A stretch of 64,000 nt of DNA, taken from assembly GCF_000423565.1 (NCBI RefSeq), contig NZ_KE384036.1, positions 62,001 to 126,000 on the forward strand, read 5' to 3'. Shown in pieces: positions 1 through 7,847 of the stretch. Origin of the DNA: Runella zeae DSM 19591 (GTDB taxonomy: Bacteria; Bacteroidota; Bacteroidia; Cytophagales; Spirosomataceae). The number at the start of each line of letters is the position of its first letter. Position 1 is the first letter of the stretch. A program made the translations under genes and the position numbers. The notes beneath the pieces were generated by a model, which was not told the origin of the DNA, made no database searches, and saw only the letters and a list, made by a program, of their open reading frames with translations.

Positions 1-103
1 ATCCCTTGATAAAGAATACCTAGCGTCAAAACTCCTCTCTCTGGTTAATTTTTGGCATAATTACGAACATTTGCTGACTTATCAAGTTTTCAAGATGTAT
101 TTC

Positions 104-111
104 TATTTTTG
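104..111 (+). promoter_or_regulatory. Bacteroidota -7 box for the peroxiredoxin gene
   Basis: TATTTTTG is an exact match to TAnnTTTG and lies 28 nt before the chosen ATG. It overlaps an upstream in-frame ATG at 109, so that ATG is unlikely to be the start. I see no convincing -33 element at normal spacing. Confidence 0.5.
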
Positions 112-138
112 CAAAATAAAACCGAAAAATCTAACAAT

Positions 139-606
139 ATGGCACTCCAAAAAGGCGATAAAGCCCCTTCATTTAAACTTTATAATACCAATAAACAAGA
201 AATATCTTTAGAGGATTTTAAAGGCAAAAACCTTATTATTCATTTTTTCCCCGCCGCATTTACGGGTGTATGTACGGCTCAGCTCTGCACCATGCGCGAC
301 AATATTGAGTATTACACTCGCCTCAATGCTGAGGTAGTAGGTATATCAGTAGATATGCTATTTTCGTTGGGAAAATTCAAAGAAGAACAAAATTATACTT
401 TTGACCTGCTCTCCGATTTCAACAAACAAACCATCAAAGATTACGGGGTTTATTTTGAAAACTTCGCTTTTGGTATGAAGGGCGTGGCAAGTCGTGCGGC
501 TTTTGTGATTGATAAAGAGGGAGTCATTCAGTATGCCGAGGTACTAGATAGCCCCGCCAATTTGCCAGATTTTCAGGCTATTAAAAGCACCTTAGAAAAT
601 CTATAA
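139..606 (+). CDS. Thiol peroxidase of the peroxiredoxin (AhpC/TSA, BCP/AhpE-like) family
   Basis: This is probably a cytoplasmic peroxiredoxin that reduces hydrogen or organic peroxides. From the ATG at 139 it is 155 residues, a normal single-domain size. The active-site signature PxxxTxxC is visible around residues 38-45 (FPAAFTGVC), which makes Cys45 the peroxidatic cysteine. Cys50 could be a resolving cysteine, but the spacing alone does not settle 1-Cys versus 2-Cys chemistry. An in-frame ATG at 109 would add ten polar residues; I reject it because it lies in a consensus -7 box. The gene is monocistronic, with its own terminator before the TetR gene. The exact subfamily (AhpE or BCP) is uncertain. 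Confidence 0.9.
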   Translation: MALQKGDKAPSFKLYNTNKQEISLEDFKGKNLIIHFFPAAFTGVCTAQLCTMRDNIEYYTRLNAEVVGISVDMLFSLGKFKEEQNYTFDLLSDFNKQTIKDYGVYFENFAFGMKGVASRAAFVIDKEGVIQYAEVLDSPANLPDFQAIKSTLENL

Positions 607-624
607 GGCTTTGACATTGAACAC

Positions 625-660
625 AAAAATACCATAAAGGCCTTCTTTATGGTATTTTTT
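625..660 (+). terminator. Rho-independent terminator after the peroxiredoxin gene
   Basis: A perfect 15-bp stem (625-639 with 645-659) encloses a 5-nt loop and ends in a T-run. Confidence 0.85.
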
Positions 661-747
661 ATATACCAAAATTTGTTTATTTATAACATTTATGATATGT
701 TGTAAATAATTTTACATTGTTAAGTTATTTCTAATCCATAAAAATGC

Positions 748-1344
748 ATGGGAATCGTTGAACGTCGGGAACGCTTGCGCAAACAAGTCCGTACCGATAT
801 CCTCAAAACCGCCCGCGATATCGCCCGCGAAGAAGGTTGGCAAGCAGTATCTATTCGAAAAATAGCCGAAGTAATCGAATATAGTCCTCCTATTCTTTAC
901 GAATATTTTGACAATAAAGACAAGCTCTTAGAAACCATTCGTAATGAAGGCTTTAGCCATCTCCACAATGAGCTTACTCGCCTCAAAACCCTGTATCGTA
1001 GTCCCGAAAAGCTCCTGCTCGAATTTGCGCAAGTGCAATGGAAATTTGCGATTGAGCAGCCCGAGGTATTTCAAGTAATGTTTAATATAGAAGGAGCGAT
1101 GTGTCAGTCTAGGCAAGCGTTTCAGGTGGAGTTTGCGATGCTCAACAACCACCCTATTTGGGATGCCTTAGCGCACATTCGTCCTCGGTCGGCTGATGCG
1201 ATCTCCAAAACCTTCTACGAATGGTGGTGTTTGACTTATGGTTTTTTGATGGTATCTCTCATCACTCAACCCAAAACCAGCTTAGTTACTTTTGAGCCTA
1301 TTTTTATGGAATCTGTAAGGCGTTTTGTGAGGGGGCTTGTATGA
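748..1344 (+). CDS. TetR/AcrR-family transcriptional regulator
   Basis: The protein has 198 residues, typical of TetR one-component repressors. The N-terminal helix-turn-helix spans about residues 15-60 and ends in the family hallmark LYEYFDNKDKLL. The C-terminal ligand-binding half is helical and suggests no particular ligand. The gene stands alone between two terminators. Its target is not obvious, because neither neighbour is an efflux pump or an enzyme operon. It could repress itself or act elsewhere. The start is the only ATG giving a full HTH. Confidence 0.9.
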   Translation: MGIVERRERLRKQVRTDILKTARDIAREEGWQAVSIRKIAEVIEYSPPILYEYFDNKDKLLETIRNEGFSHLHNELTRLKTLYRSPEKLLLEFAQVQWKFAIEQPEVFQVMFNIEGAMCQSRQAFQVEFAMLNNHPIWDALAHIRPRSADAISKTFYEWWCLTYGFLMVSLITQPKTSLVTFEPIFMESVRRFVRGLV

Positions 1345-1380
1345 CCAAACATTTACATCCATAGACTTTGATAGAAGCAA

Positions 1381-1416
1381 GCCTTGGCAATGTTTTGAAA
1401 CATTGCCAAGGCTTTT
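1381..1416. terminator. Bidirectional terminator between the TetR and DUF1003 genes
   Basis: A perfect 15-bp stem (1381-1395 with 1398-1412) has a minimal 2-nt gap and a short T-run on the plus side. It lies between two convergent genes, and the DUF1003 stop codon at 1415-1417 abuts it. Confidence 0.8.
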
Positions 1417-2113
1417 ATGACTCTTTGGTATTCAAACGCTTCATCAGATCTTCTAAATAATCAATCTGAACTTCCTGTATTTCAAGCAATTTTCGATTTT
1501 GATGTACCAGTAAGTGGTCCATTTTCTCACTCAGCAACTTGATTTCGAGCTCGGCTTTTAGATTGATTTTATAATCATGCTCGGCACGTTGTCGGTCTTT
1601 TTGCTCTTGTCGATTTTGACTCATCATAATGATTGGTGCTTGTATGGCTGCCAAACACGATAAAATCAAATTTAACAAGATAAAGGGATAAGGGTCGAAA
1701 GGCTTGGCCGCCAACACCCACACGTTGATCAACATCCACAGCATGAGAAAAGAGAAGAAAGTGACAATAAACGTCCAACTTCCTCCAAATGTGGCAATCT
1801 TGTCGGCTAGCTTCTGTCCGGTGGTAAGTTGGGTATCTATTTCATCCTGAATGTTTTCCGACAATATGGCGTTTTCATTAATCGCCTTCATTACGTCCAA
1901 GTCTAGCACTGCCAACTCGCCCCGCTCTTGTTCTACTAACTTAGTAAGATAAGTACGTCGATAATAATTCAGCTCATCAATCGAAATATAGCTTTCGGCA
2001 CTAAATGCCGGATAGTCTTGCTGAATGTACTTGAATATACTATCTCGGATATCGCACCCTTTGACGGCCTCTGCTGCCTCGACCGAGACATTTGAAATAA
2101 TACTGATTGGCAT
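1415..2113 (-). CDS. DUF1003 family membrane protein
   Basis: This 232-residue protein has a soluble N-terminal half, two membrane segments (about residues 112-132 and 142-165) separated by a short loop containing KPFDPYPF, and a charged C-terminal helical tail. The conserved stretch from WTFIVTFF to MMSQNRQ followed by RAEHDYKINLKAE is the DUF1003 signature. The family has no established biochemical role, and some members sit near metal or ion transport genes. It may share a transcript with the VOC-protein gene 51 nt upstream. No further function is visible. Confidence 0.8.
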   Translation of the reverse strand: MPISIISNVSVEAAEAVKGCDIRDSIFKYIQQDYPAFSAESYISIDELNYYRRTYLTKLVEQERGELAVLDLDVMKAINENAILSENIQDEIDTQLTTGQKLADKIATFGGSWTFIVTFFSFLMLWMLINVWVLAAKPFDPYPFILLNLILSCLAAIQAPIIMMSQNRQEQKDRQRAEHDYKINLKAELEIKLLSEKMDHLLVHQNRKLLEIQEVQIDYLEDLMKRLNTKES

Positions 2114-2164
2114 ATATTTCTTCTAAAATTTTCTGCGAAGGTATTACTTTTATTGCTCAATCAA

Positions 2165-2638
2165 CTACTCCTGAGGAGAGTACTTTACGATATCTATTCC
2201 GATACCATTGGGATCTTCGATAGCAAAATGCCGATCTCCCCAAGGTTCGTTACGAATATCGATTTTGATTTCTATTCCGCTATTTTTTAGTTTATTATAA
2301 ATCTTGTCCACATCATCCACTTCAATGGTAAGATACATACCTTTTCCCATAAATGGTGCTTGAAACAAAGGCTGCTGAGTGGGATGATTTCGCAACAAAA
2401 AGCTAATTTCGGCTTCTTTGGAGGGTGTATGAAGTAAGAGGTAAAATTCGTTTTCAAAACTTACCCCAAAGCCTAATACTTGGGTATAAAAGACCTTGCT
2501 CTCTGCGAGTTTGTGCGTAACAATACCTGCGTTTAGTTTCATTTTGTTAGAGATGTTAGAAGTTCTGCTTTTTTGTGAATAAGCACTATTTGATAAACAA
2601 ACAAGTAGGCAAATGGCTATTAAGTATCTCATTGTCAA
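2165..2638 (-). CDS. Secreted VOC-superfamily (glyoxalase/bleomycin-resistance fold) protein
   Basis: The 157-residue protein opens with a signal peptide (residues 1-21, ending near SAYSQ), followed by one vicinal-oxygen-chelate domain at about residues 34-152. The C-terminal pattern WGDRHFAIEDPNGIGIDIVKY is characteristic of the fold. VOC proteins include glyoxalases, dioxygenases and antibiotic-binding proteins. Sequence alone does not identify the substrate, and an exported member is unusual. It is upstream of the DUF1003 gene on the same strand, so the two may be co-transcribed. Confidence 0.8.
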   Translation of the reverse strand: MTMRYLIAICLLVCLSNSAYSQKSRTSNISNKMKLNAGIVTHKLAESKVFYTQVLGFGVSFENEFYLLLHTPSKEAEISFLLRNHPTQQPLFQAPFMGKGMYLTIEVDDVDKIYNKLKNSGIEIKIDIRNEPWGDRHFAIEDPNGIGIDIVKYSPQE

Positions 2639-2701
2639 TAGGATTTTGATGACACAAAAGTCAACAAATACCTTGCTTTATCATTGTAAAAATCGGACAA
2701 C

Positions 2702-3517
2702 TTACCTGCCAAATGCTTTGCTCGGCGTCACTCCATAAAAATTCTTAAACTCCTTGATGAAATGAGCTTGGTCGTAATAGCCTACATCAAAAAAAAGCTT
2801 GTTTTGTCTCAAACTCTGAGAGGAAGGTTTGGCGCGTAAAATATTCTGAAACCGCACCACTTTACTAAACGTTTTGGGTGTATCACCAATATAAAACTCA
2901 AAAAGGCGCCGAAGCTGACGTGAACTTATACCTGTGTCTAAATCTGTTTCTACATCTAGTACTCCATGCTTGTCAAGAATAATCTGTATCGCATCGTAGA
3001 ATCTAGTATCATAGTCAACAATCGCCTTTGAGACGATTTCAATAAAATAAGCATCCAATAAGTTTACGATTTGGTCGGGGGGCTGTTCAGCGTTCAAATG
3101 ATTTCTAATGAAATCTGAAACATGAGGAAGTACATTGTCTAATGATTCAAATTTGTTGCTAAGTTCTTTGGCGTTGATTTTGAATAATTGCGGAAACATA
3201 CTGGGCAAAAACCGAACCCCCACATAATTGAAAGAAGGAGGAAGAGCAAACTCCGTAAACTGTTTGCAAAAACCCATCACAAAACTTTCGTGCGATTGAT
3301 GTGCCTCAAAAAATATATCAATACACCCATCCGAAACTACGCGGTAATTGAACTGCTCCGCCAATGGATGAGCGGTTTTGAGCTGCCAATAGCAATAAAT
3401 ATAACGTCGTAACTCAGGTGCCGGCAAAAATTCACGATAAATAACATTGTCGGCCGATTGTCTGACCGTCGGCTGAATAGGCGTGTACAAATCTCTTATG
3501 CTGATTGATTTACTCAA
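2702..3517 (-). CDS. AraC-family transcriptional regulator with an N-terminal DUF6597-like sensor domain
   Basis: The N-terminal half begins with the conserved REFLPAPELRRYIYCYW motif seen in AraC regulators with a DUF6597-type domain. The C-terminal third (about 100 residues) is the AraC DNA-binding domain, containing FFDVGYYDQAHFIKEFKNFYGVTPS. I place the start at a TTG (3515-3517), giving 271 residues. A consensus -7 box lies at 3540-3547, and homologues begin only a few residues before the REF motif. In-frame ATGs at 3565 and 3667 would put the promoter inside the gene. The ligand and target are unknown; the downstream neighbour is pirin. Confidence 0.78.
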   Translation of the reverse strand: MSKSISIRDLYTPIQPTVRQSADNVIYREFLPAPELRRYIYCYWQLKTAHPLAEQFNYRVVSDGCIDIFFEAHQSHESFVMGFCKQFTEFALPPSFNYVGVRFLPSMFPQLFKINAKELSNKFESLDNVLPHVSDFIRNHLNAEQPPDQIVNLLDAYFIEIVSKAIVDYDTRFYDAIQIILDKHGVLDVETDLDTGISSRQLRRLFEFYIGDTPKTFSKVVRFQNILRAKPSSQSLRQNKLFFDVGYYDQAHFIKEFKNFYGVTPSKAFGR

Positions 3518-3539
3518 AATATACTTCGTTTTACATTGC

Positions 3540-3547
3540 CAAAGATA
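3540..3547 (-). promoter_or_regulatory. -7 box for the AraC-family gene
   Basis: On the minus strand it reads TATCTTTG, an exact TAnnTTTG match. It lies 22 nt upstream of the proposed TTG start at 3517. Confidence 0.4.
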
Positions 3548-3726
3548 AAAACAAACACGAGTCATCCCGAAGGAGTTTGTAGAGCAATACCTATCATGAT
3601 AATCATAAAAATACCTTCTGATTAGGTTTGAGAGTCTGCAAACGCTCAAATACACATCAGAAGGCACTATGGGTGAATCACCTAACTTCGAGAAGACTCA
3701 TGTTTCTGTTTTACAACCATCTATTT

Positions 3727-4611
3727 CTACACTATGGTTTCCTTGTGGGTGGTGGTGTATTTGATTTTGCTGCTTTGTGGCAAATGATTCAAGTGGGGCA
3801 TTTTACCCTGGCGATATTCCTGATAAAGTCTTCTTATATCTTCTTGAGAATCACCAATAAACGGCCCATGACTCACTATCGCAGCATGCTGCGGCTCACC
3901 CGCATATACTATAAATCGTGCACCTTCATCGCCTGCTTTGAAGCTTACTTGGGTCTCCTCAGATGGTACTGAAGGTAGTTCTAGCCAAGCCGATTGGCCT
4001 TGCAGGATTTTTTTATCTCCTATCCATACAGCTCCTTCCACTACATAAATGAAGCCGTTGTAAGAAGCAGGAAGTATCTGAATAGCATCACTTTGAGCCC
4101 CTAATCGAAAATCCACCAATGTGAAAGGGGTGTAATTTTTTAAAGGTGAAGTAAGGCCATTGCTCGTTCCGCTATAAACCCTAATTTCATCATTACCATT
4201 GCTGAAAGTGGGTACATCTTCCAGCTCAATTTGTTGCCAACGAGGCTCGGCCCAGCGTTTATCAGGTGGTAGTACCAACCACAATTGCAAGATGTGCATT
4301 TTGGTTTTGGCCGTAATTTCTTCCGTATGAATGATACCTTTACCCGCAGTCATTAATTCCAAACTCCCCGTTTTCCATTCTCTTCCGTCGCCTTGCAATA
4401 CCAAAGTCACCGTTTCAAAGCCTGCGTGAGGATGGGCACCGCCCACTGGCGCGCCACCTGGCAAGTCAAGGCGATCGTCCATGAGGAGAATAAAGGGATC
4501 GGTTTGGGCAAATTGAGTGCCATCAATGACCGCCGCTGCGGTATGGCCTATTCCCAGAAATCCTTGATGTAAAGGACTGCTGACAATTTTAGTTATTTTA
4601 CGCAGTTTCAT
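3727..4611 (-). CDS. Pirin-family bicupin protein
   Basis: Pirins are metal-dependent bicupins; some members have quercetin dioxygenase activity. The 294-residue length is normal. The four metal ligands are present in the usual arrangement: His60 and His62 in HPHAGFETVT, then His95 and Glu97 in GKGIIHTEE. The C-terminal cupin is also intact. It lies 26 nt downstream of the DoxX gene, almost certainly in one operon, and divergent from an HxlR regulator with a repeated putative operator between them. A role in quinone, flavonoid or electrophile response is plausible from the HxlR context but inferred. Confidence 0.92.
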   Translation of the reverse strand: MKLRKITKIVSSPLHQGFLGIGHTAAAVIDGTQFAQTDPFILLMDDRLDLPGGAPVGGAHPHAGFETVTLVLQGDGREWKTGSLELMTAGKGIIHTEEITAKTKMHILQLWLVLPPDKRWAEPRWQQIELEDVPTFSNGNDEIRVYSGTSNGLTSPLKNYTPFTLVDFRLGAQSDAIQILPASYNGFIYVVEGAVWIGDKKILQGQSAWLELPSVPSEETQVSFKAGDEGARFIVYAGEPQHAAIVSHGPFIGDSQEDIRRLYQEYRQGKMPHLNHLPQSSKIKYTTTHKETIV

Positions 4612-4637
4612 GTCTGAATTGATTTTAAATTTAATTT

Positions 4638-5021
4638 TTATGCTTCAGTAGTTTTAAACAACCGCTGTTTTAACTCTGGAAAACGTAACACAATCGTAAT
4701 CCAGACCAATACCTGTATCACCACTGCCATCATAATAGACTGCTGATGCTGAAGGTGGGTAGCAATCGCTCCTCCCATATACGCAATCAACAGCAACGAG
4801 CCTAATACTCCTGTACGAGGAATAACAAAAAGTATCAGCGAAATAATCTCGACAATACCAATGATTCGATAAGTATTGGCATCTATCCCCGTAGATGCAG
4901 CTTGCGCCAATGCAGCTTCATTTTGTGTGAGTTTTAAGTAAGCACTAAACGTAAAAAGTAATGCTAAACCTAGGGTCAAAACCCAACCTATTGTTTTGGT
5001 GATTTTCTGTGACATCTTCAA
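4638..5021 (-). CDS. DoxX-family inner-membrane protein
   Basis: A small membrane protein of 127 residues with four predicted hydrophobic segments (about residues 12-29, 48-66, 71-88 and 97-113), matching the DoxX/DoxD-like family. In other bacteria DoxX-type proteins are linked to thiosulfate:quinone oxidoreduction or redox-stress complexes, but most members are uncharacterised. It is the first gene of the DoxX-pirin operon and has a consensus -7 box 20 nt upstream. The shared intergenic region with hxlR suggests HxlR control. Confidence 0.85.
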   Translation of the reverse strand: MKMSQKITKTIGWVLTLGLALLFTFSAYLKLTQNEAALAQAASTGIDANTYRIIGIVEIISLILFVIPRTGVLGSLLLIAYMGGAIATHLQHQQSIMMAVVIQVLVWITIVLRFPELKQRLFKTTEA

Positions 5022-5040
5022 TTATTTTTTGATTACGTTG

Positions 5041-5048
5041 CAAAATTA
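5041..5048 (-). promoter_or_regulatory. -7 box for the DoxX-pirin operon
   Basis: On the minus strand it reads TAATTTTG, an exact TAnnTTTG match 20 nt before the DoxX ATG. The tandem repeats at 5076-5110 lie directly upstream. Confidence 0.5.
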
Positions 5049-5075
5049 CAACCCCATGTTATACTTTTATTATCT

Positions 5076-5110
5076 GTTACAAAAAGGATACCGGTTACAA
5101 AAAGAATACC
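5076..5110. repeat. Two tandem 17-bp repeats, putative HxlR operator
   Basis: GTTACAAAAAGGATACC (5076-5092) and GTTACAAAAAGAATACC (5094-5110) differ at one base and have an 18-bp period. The second ends 3 nt before the hxlR ATG. A near-match to the plus-strand -7 box (TACTTTTA, 5062-5069) lies just upstream, so bound protein would block hxlR transcription. The repeats also sit upstream of the DoxX promoter. Operator function is inferred from position. Confidence 0.55.
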
Positions 5111-5113
5111 ACT

Positions 5114-5476
5114 ATGGAGATTAAAGAAGAATACGCCATTGAAAATAAAGCCGAATGCAAAAGAGCTATTTTGGCCGTAAGAGATACCTTAGATGTAGTA
5201 GGAGGCAAGTGGAAACTAGTCTTACTGACTATCTTAATGAGGGGCAAAAGAAGGTTTAGGGAGCTTTCTAGAGAAGCTGGTATTTCTCCCCGGATTTTGT
5301 CGAAAGAATTACAAGAATTAGAAATGAATGGACTCATTAGCCGCACCGTAAACGATACCAAGCCGATTACGGTAGAGTATGCCGTTACGCCTTATAGCGA
5401 GACCTTACATGAAGTACTTGACGCCCTCAATCGATGGGGGGTACAACACCGTCATAAAATTATTAATACTCCATAA
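5114..5476 (+). CDS. HxlR-family winged-helix transcriptional regulator
   Basis: The 120-residue protein consists of a single HxlR winged-helix domain. Residues 24-95 include the hallmark VVGGKWKLVLLTIL, then RFRELSREAGISPRILSKELQELEMNGLI and the wing with YAVTPYSETL. Cys15 lies just before the first helix. In family members such as YodB and HypR, an N-terminal cysteine senses quinones or diamide, so redox sensing is possible but unproven. It is divergent from the DoxX-pirin operon, with tandem repeats in between, which fits autoregulation plus control of that operon. Confidence 0.93.
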   Translation: MEIKEEYAIENKAECKRAILAVRDTLDVVGGKWKLVLLTILMRGKRRFRELSREAGISPRILSKELQELEMNGLISRTVNDTKPITVEYAVTPYSETLHEVLDALNRWGVQHRHKIINTP

Positions 5477-5586
5477 AATCGTACTCATCAGGGATGTACA
5501 AACACACCATTTTCTTATTTTGATAAATCTCAGGGAATCGCTGCCTGATGTGGTTTCTATGGTGTTTTTCCATTACTATTGAATGG

Positions 5587-6489
5587 TCATTTCGACTTTT
5601 CGTTGAAATAATCCCAGGCAACTTTTGCAATATCGGCCACAATCTTCTCATTGGTTTCGGCATTTTCTTTAGAGTCAGTCACAAAAACACTAATGAAAAA
5701 GTGGTGCCCATTGGGTAAAAATACAATTCCTATATCATTTACAGCCGCTGTAATTCCTTTGTTAGTACCTGACGAACCTGTTTTGTGGGCCACTACCGTA
5801 TTAGGCGGCAGCGCTCCTTTTAGTCTTTTAGCGCCAGTAGTTGTTTCTCGCATTACTCGCCAGATAAAATCATGACTTTTGGCCGAAAGAAACTTTTTCT
5901 TATTGTAGTAAAAAGCCGCCAATACTTCATTGGCCGCTTTGGGTGTTGTCCAGTTTTGAAACTGTAGCTCCCAATTACCTTGCTGCTGTTCCTCGTTAAA
6001 TTTAATCGAAATATCTTTAAAGTTGTGTTGAATAAAATAATCCTCCACTACTTTGGGACCACCCAAAAGTCGAAGCAAAACCTCACAACCCACGTTGTCG
6101 CTTGAAGCTACGGTTGATTCTAAAATTTCGGCAATCGACAAAGTAGCTCCGTTGGGGTATTTATCGCGTATAGGACTGTAAAGATCGGGCAACAAATCTT
6201 TTTTTTGAATTTCGATTTTTTGATCAAGCGAAAGTTTCCCTTTATCTACCTGCGACAACACCACCAAACCAATGTGTAGCTTAAAAACACTTTGCAGAGG
6301 ATAATGCCGATTGGCATTGATTGATAGCGTATCTTTGCCATTGTTTCCACTAATCGCCACCCCTACCACGGCGTTTTTGGTCGCTAATATTTTATTAATT
6401 TTCTGACGTAAATCGCTGGTTGTCTGCCCCACAACGTGGCCAATCATTACGAAAAATAGAAGAATAGACAGACCGGTTAGTTTGTTCAT
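5587..6489 (-). CDS. Class A (subclass A2, PER/CfxA-like) serine beta-lactamase
   Basis: The enzyme hydrolyses beta-lactams in the periplasm. All catalytic motifs are intact: S67-V-F-K70 (Ambler S70xxK), S130-D-N132, the omega loop around Glu166/167 followed by QFQNWT, and K236-T-G238. The omega-loop pattern resembles the PER group of subclass A2, common in Bacteroidota. A signal peptide covers residues 1-21 (cut near VVGQ). I use the ATG at 6489 (300 residues), because two upstream in-frame ATGs add a poorly fitting leader before the signal peptide. No mobile element or regulator flanks it, so it looks like an intrinsic chromosomal gene. The spectrum cannot be inferred. Confidence 0.93.
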   Translation of the reverse strand: MNKLTGLSILLFFVMIGHVVGQTTSDLRQKINKILATKNAVVGVAISGNNGKDTLSINANRHYPLQSVFKLHIGLVVLSQVDKGKLSLDQKIEIQKKDLLPDLYSPIRDKYPNGATLSIAEILESTVASSDNVGCEVLLRLLGGPKVVEDYFIQHNFKDISIKFNEEQQQGNWELQFQNWTTPKAANEVLAAFYYNKKKFLSAKSHDFIWRVMRETTTGAKRLKGALPPNTVVAHKTGSSGTNKGITAAVNDIGIVFLPNGHHFFISVFVTDSKENAETNEKIVADIAKVAWDYFNEKSK

Positions 6490-6649
6490 TTTTTTAGATT
6501 GCTTTTGAAGAAAATACATAAAAAACCTGTTTGTAGGTGTGGAGGGGCAAATTATCGAAGAAATCTTGAACCACAAGCAAAAAACCGAACATAATTTACC
6601 GTTTGATTGGGTAGCCAAAAATATCCGTATTCAACCACTTATTGACACA

Positions 6650-7150
6650 ATGGAAAATCCATTAAAAGAAATCATCTGGAATCAATTTGGTGCAAGCATC
6701 GAAATGCTCGAAAACGCTATCTTTCTATGTCCAGAAGAAGAATGGAACACCGACAAACTATTCTGGTACCAGGCTTTTCATTGTTTATTTTTCTTGGATT
6801 ATTATCTCACGCTTGAGCCTTCTACTTTTGTACCGCCAGCGCCGTTTACCTTGTCCGAGTTTGAAGATACGCTCCCTGAAAGAGTATATACTAAGGAAGA
6901 ATTGATGACTTATTTAGCTTTTTGTAAAACCAAATGCCACGACCTAATCGCCACTATGACCGACCAAATCGCCCACAGTCATTGGACAAATGAATCTCAA
7001 ACGATGAGTTATCCTGTGACTGAGATTTTGCTTTACAACATGCGTCATGTACAACACCACGCTGCCCAGCTCAACTTACTATTGCGACAAACAATCAATG
7101 ATGCTCCCGATTGGGTTTTTCGAGTTAGTAGCTCTTTGTTAAAGAGTTAG
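6650..7150 (+). CDS. DinB-like metal-dependent four-helix protein
   Basis: The protein has 166 residues from the ATG at 6650. The helix with NMRHVQHHAAQLNLLLRQ near the C-terminus and an earlier helix with a central histidine (WYQAFHCLFFLDYYL) match the DinB/YfiT fold, in which three histidines bind a metal. Family members include bacillithiol and mycothiol transferases, but many are unassigned. A longer frame from 6539 adds 37 residues antisense to the beta-lactamase upstream region, without family similarity, so I reject it. No partner gene is apparent. Confidence 0.75.
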   Translation: MENPLKEIIWNQFGASIEMLENAIFLCPEEEWNTDKLFWYQAFHCLFFLDYYLTLEPSTFVPPAPFTLSEFEDTLPERVYTKEELMTYLAFCKTKCHDLIATMTDQIAHSHWTNESQTMSYPVTEILLYNMRHVQHHAAQLNLLLRQTINDAPDWVFRVSSSLLKS

Positions 7151-7204
7151 TGTTTCGCAACTCCGTTCGTGGTGTCTTTTGTGATTTACGATTACTTTTA
7201 TCAA

Positions 7205-7220
7205 ACATTTTTAAAAATGT
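7205..7220. promoter_or_regulatory. Perfect 16-bp palindrome upstream of the first Crp-type gene
   Basis: ACATTTTTAAAAATGT is a perfect inverted repeat ending 27 nt before the ATG at 7248. Its size and symmetry suit a dimeric Crp/Fnr-type protein, although it is not the classic TGTGA-N6-TCACA site. Function is inferred. Confidence 0.4.
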
Positions 7221-7247
7221 AGTAACCCAACGAATTTTACCCTTGAT

Positions 7248-7847
7248 ATGGAGCAAACAGAGGTGAATGTGAGAGAAGAAGTGCTTCGTTTTGTCTCACA
7301 ATTTGACAGCCTAACCCCAGAGGAAGCAGAAGAAATTGGGGCACATCTCAAAGCAAAAGCCTTCAAAAAAGGACAAATATTGGTGAAAGAGGGAGATATT
7401 ACCCGCGAATGTTATTTTGTCCTAAGGGGGTGTTTAAGACAATATGTGATTTTGGACGGAGATGAAAAAACCACCGAATTTTATACCGAAAATCAAGCTG
7501 CGGTGCTTTTCAGCAGCTATACATCTCAAAGTAAATCAACAAGTTATCTAGTTTCCAATGAAAACTCGATTGTGATTGTAGGTACTCCTACCGAAGAAGA
7601 CAAAATGTATCAAAAATTTCCAAAACTTGCCCACATCACCCGCATGATGTTGGAACAAGATTTTGGACAAATCCAAAACAAGCTTACGCATTTCATCACA
7701 AGCTCTCCCGAAGAACGTTACCAGCATTTACTGAGCCACCGCCCCGATTTGCTTCAACGAGTTCCACAGCACCAATTAGCTAGTTATTTAGGAATCACCC
7801 CCGAATCACTCAGTCGCATTAGAAAAAGGATTCTAAAATCAAGCTAA
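7248..7847 (+). CDS. Crp/Fnr-family regulator, copy 1 (cyclic-nucleotide-binding fold)
   Basis: The 199-residue protein has an N-terminal cNMP-binding jelly roll (residues about 30-125, with KKGQILVKEGDITRECYFVLRGCLRQY). A dimerisation helix and a C-terminal winged helix follow (QHQLASYLGITPESLSRIRKRI). No Fnr-type cysteine set is present. It is clearly paralogous to the protein at 8624, sharing ECYFVL-GC-RQY, KTT-F-TEN and QLASY-G--PESLSRIR. It faces a DUF4386 gene tail to tail and overlaps it by 9 bp. The same arrangement recurs in the next 2 kb. The effector is unknown; the DUF4386 gene is its likely target or partner. Confidence 0.9.
   Translation: MEQTEVNVREEVLRFVSQFDSLTPEEAEEIGAHLKAKAFKKGQILVKEGDITRECYFVLRGCLRQYVILDGDEKTTEFYTENQAAVLFSSYTSQSKSTSYLVSNENSIVIVGTPTEEDKMYQKFPKLAHITRMMLEQDFGQIQNKLTHFITSSPEERYQHLLSHRPDLLQRVPQHQLASYLGITPESLSRIRKRILKSS

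Noticed and set aside
70-111. -33 element (TTTG) for the peroxiredoxin and ECF sigma promoters
   Set aside because: TTG lies 30 bp before the -7 box in both cases, whereas the Bacteroidota spacing is about 19-23 bp, so I treat this as coincidence.
3628-3972. 114-codon plus-strand frame antisense to the AraC and pirin genes
   Set aside because: It has no domain, signal or family pattern, and it runs opposite two well-supported genes, so it is a shadow frame.
5076-5110. Possible CRISPR-like repeat pair
   Set aside because: There are only two copies with a 1-bp spacer and no cas genes; an operator is the better reading.
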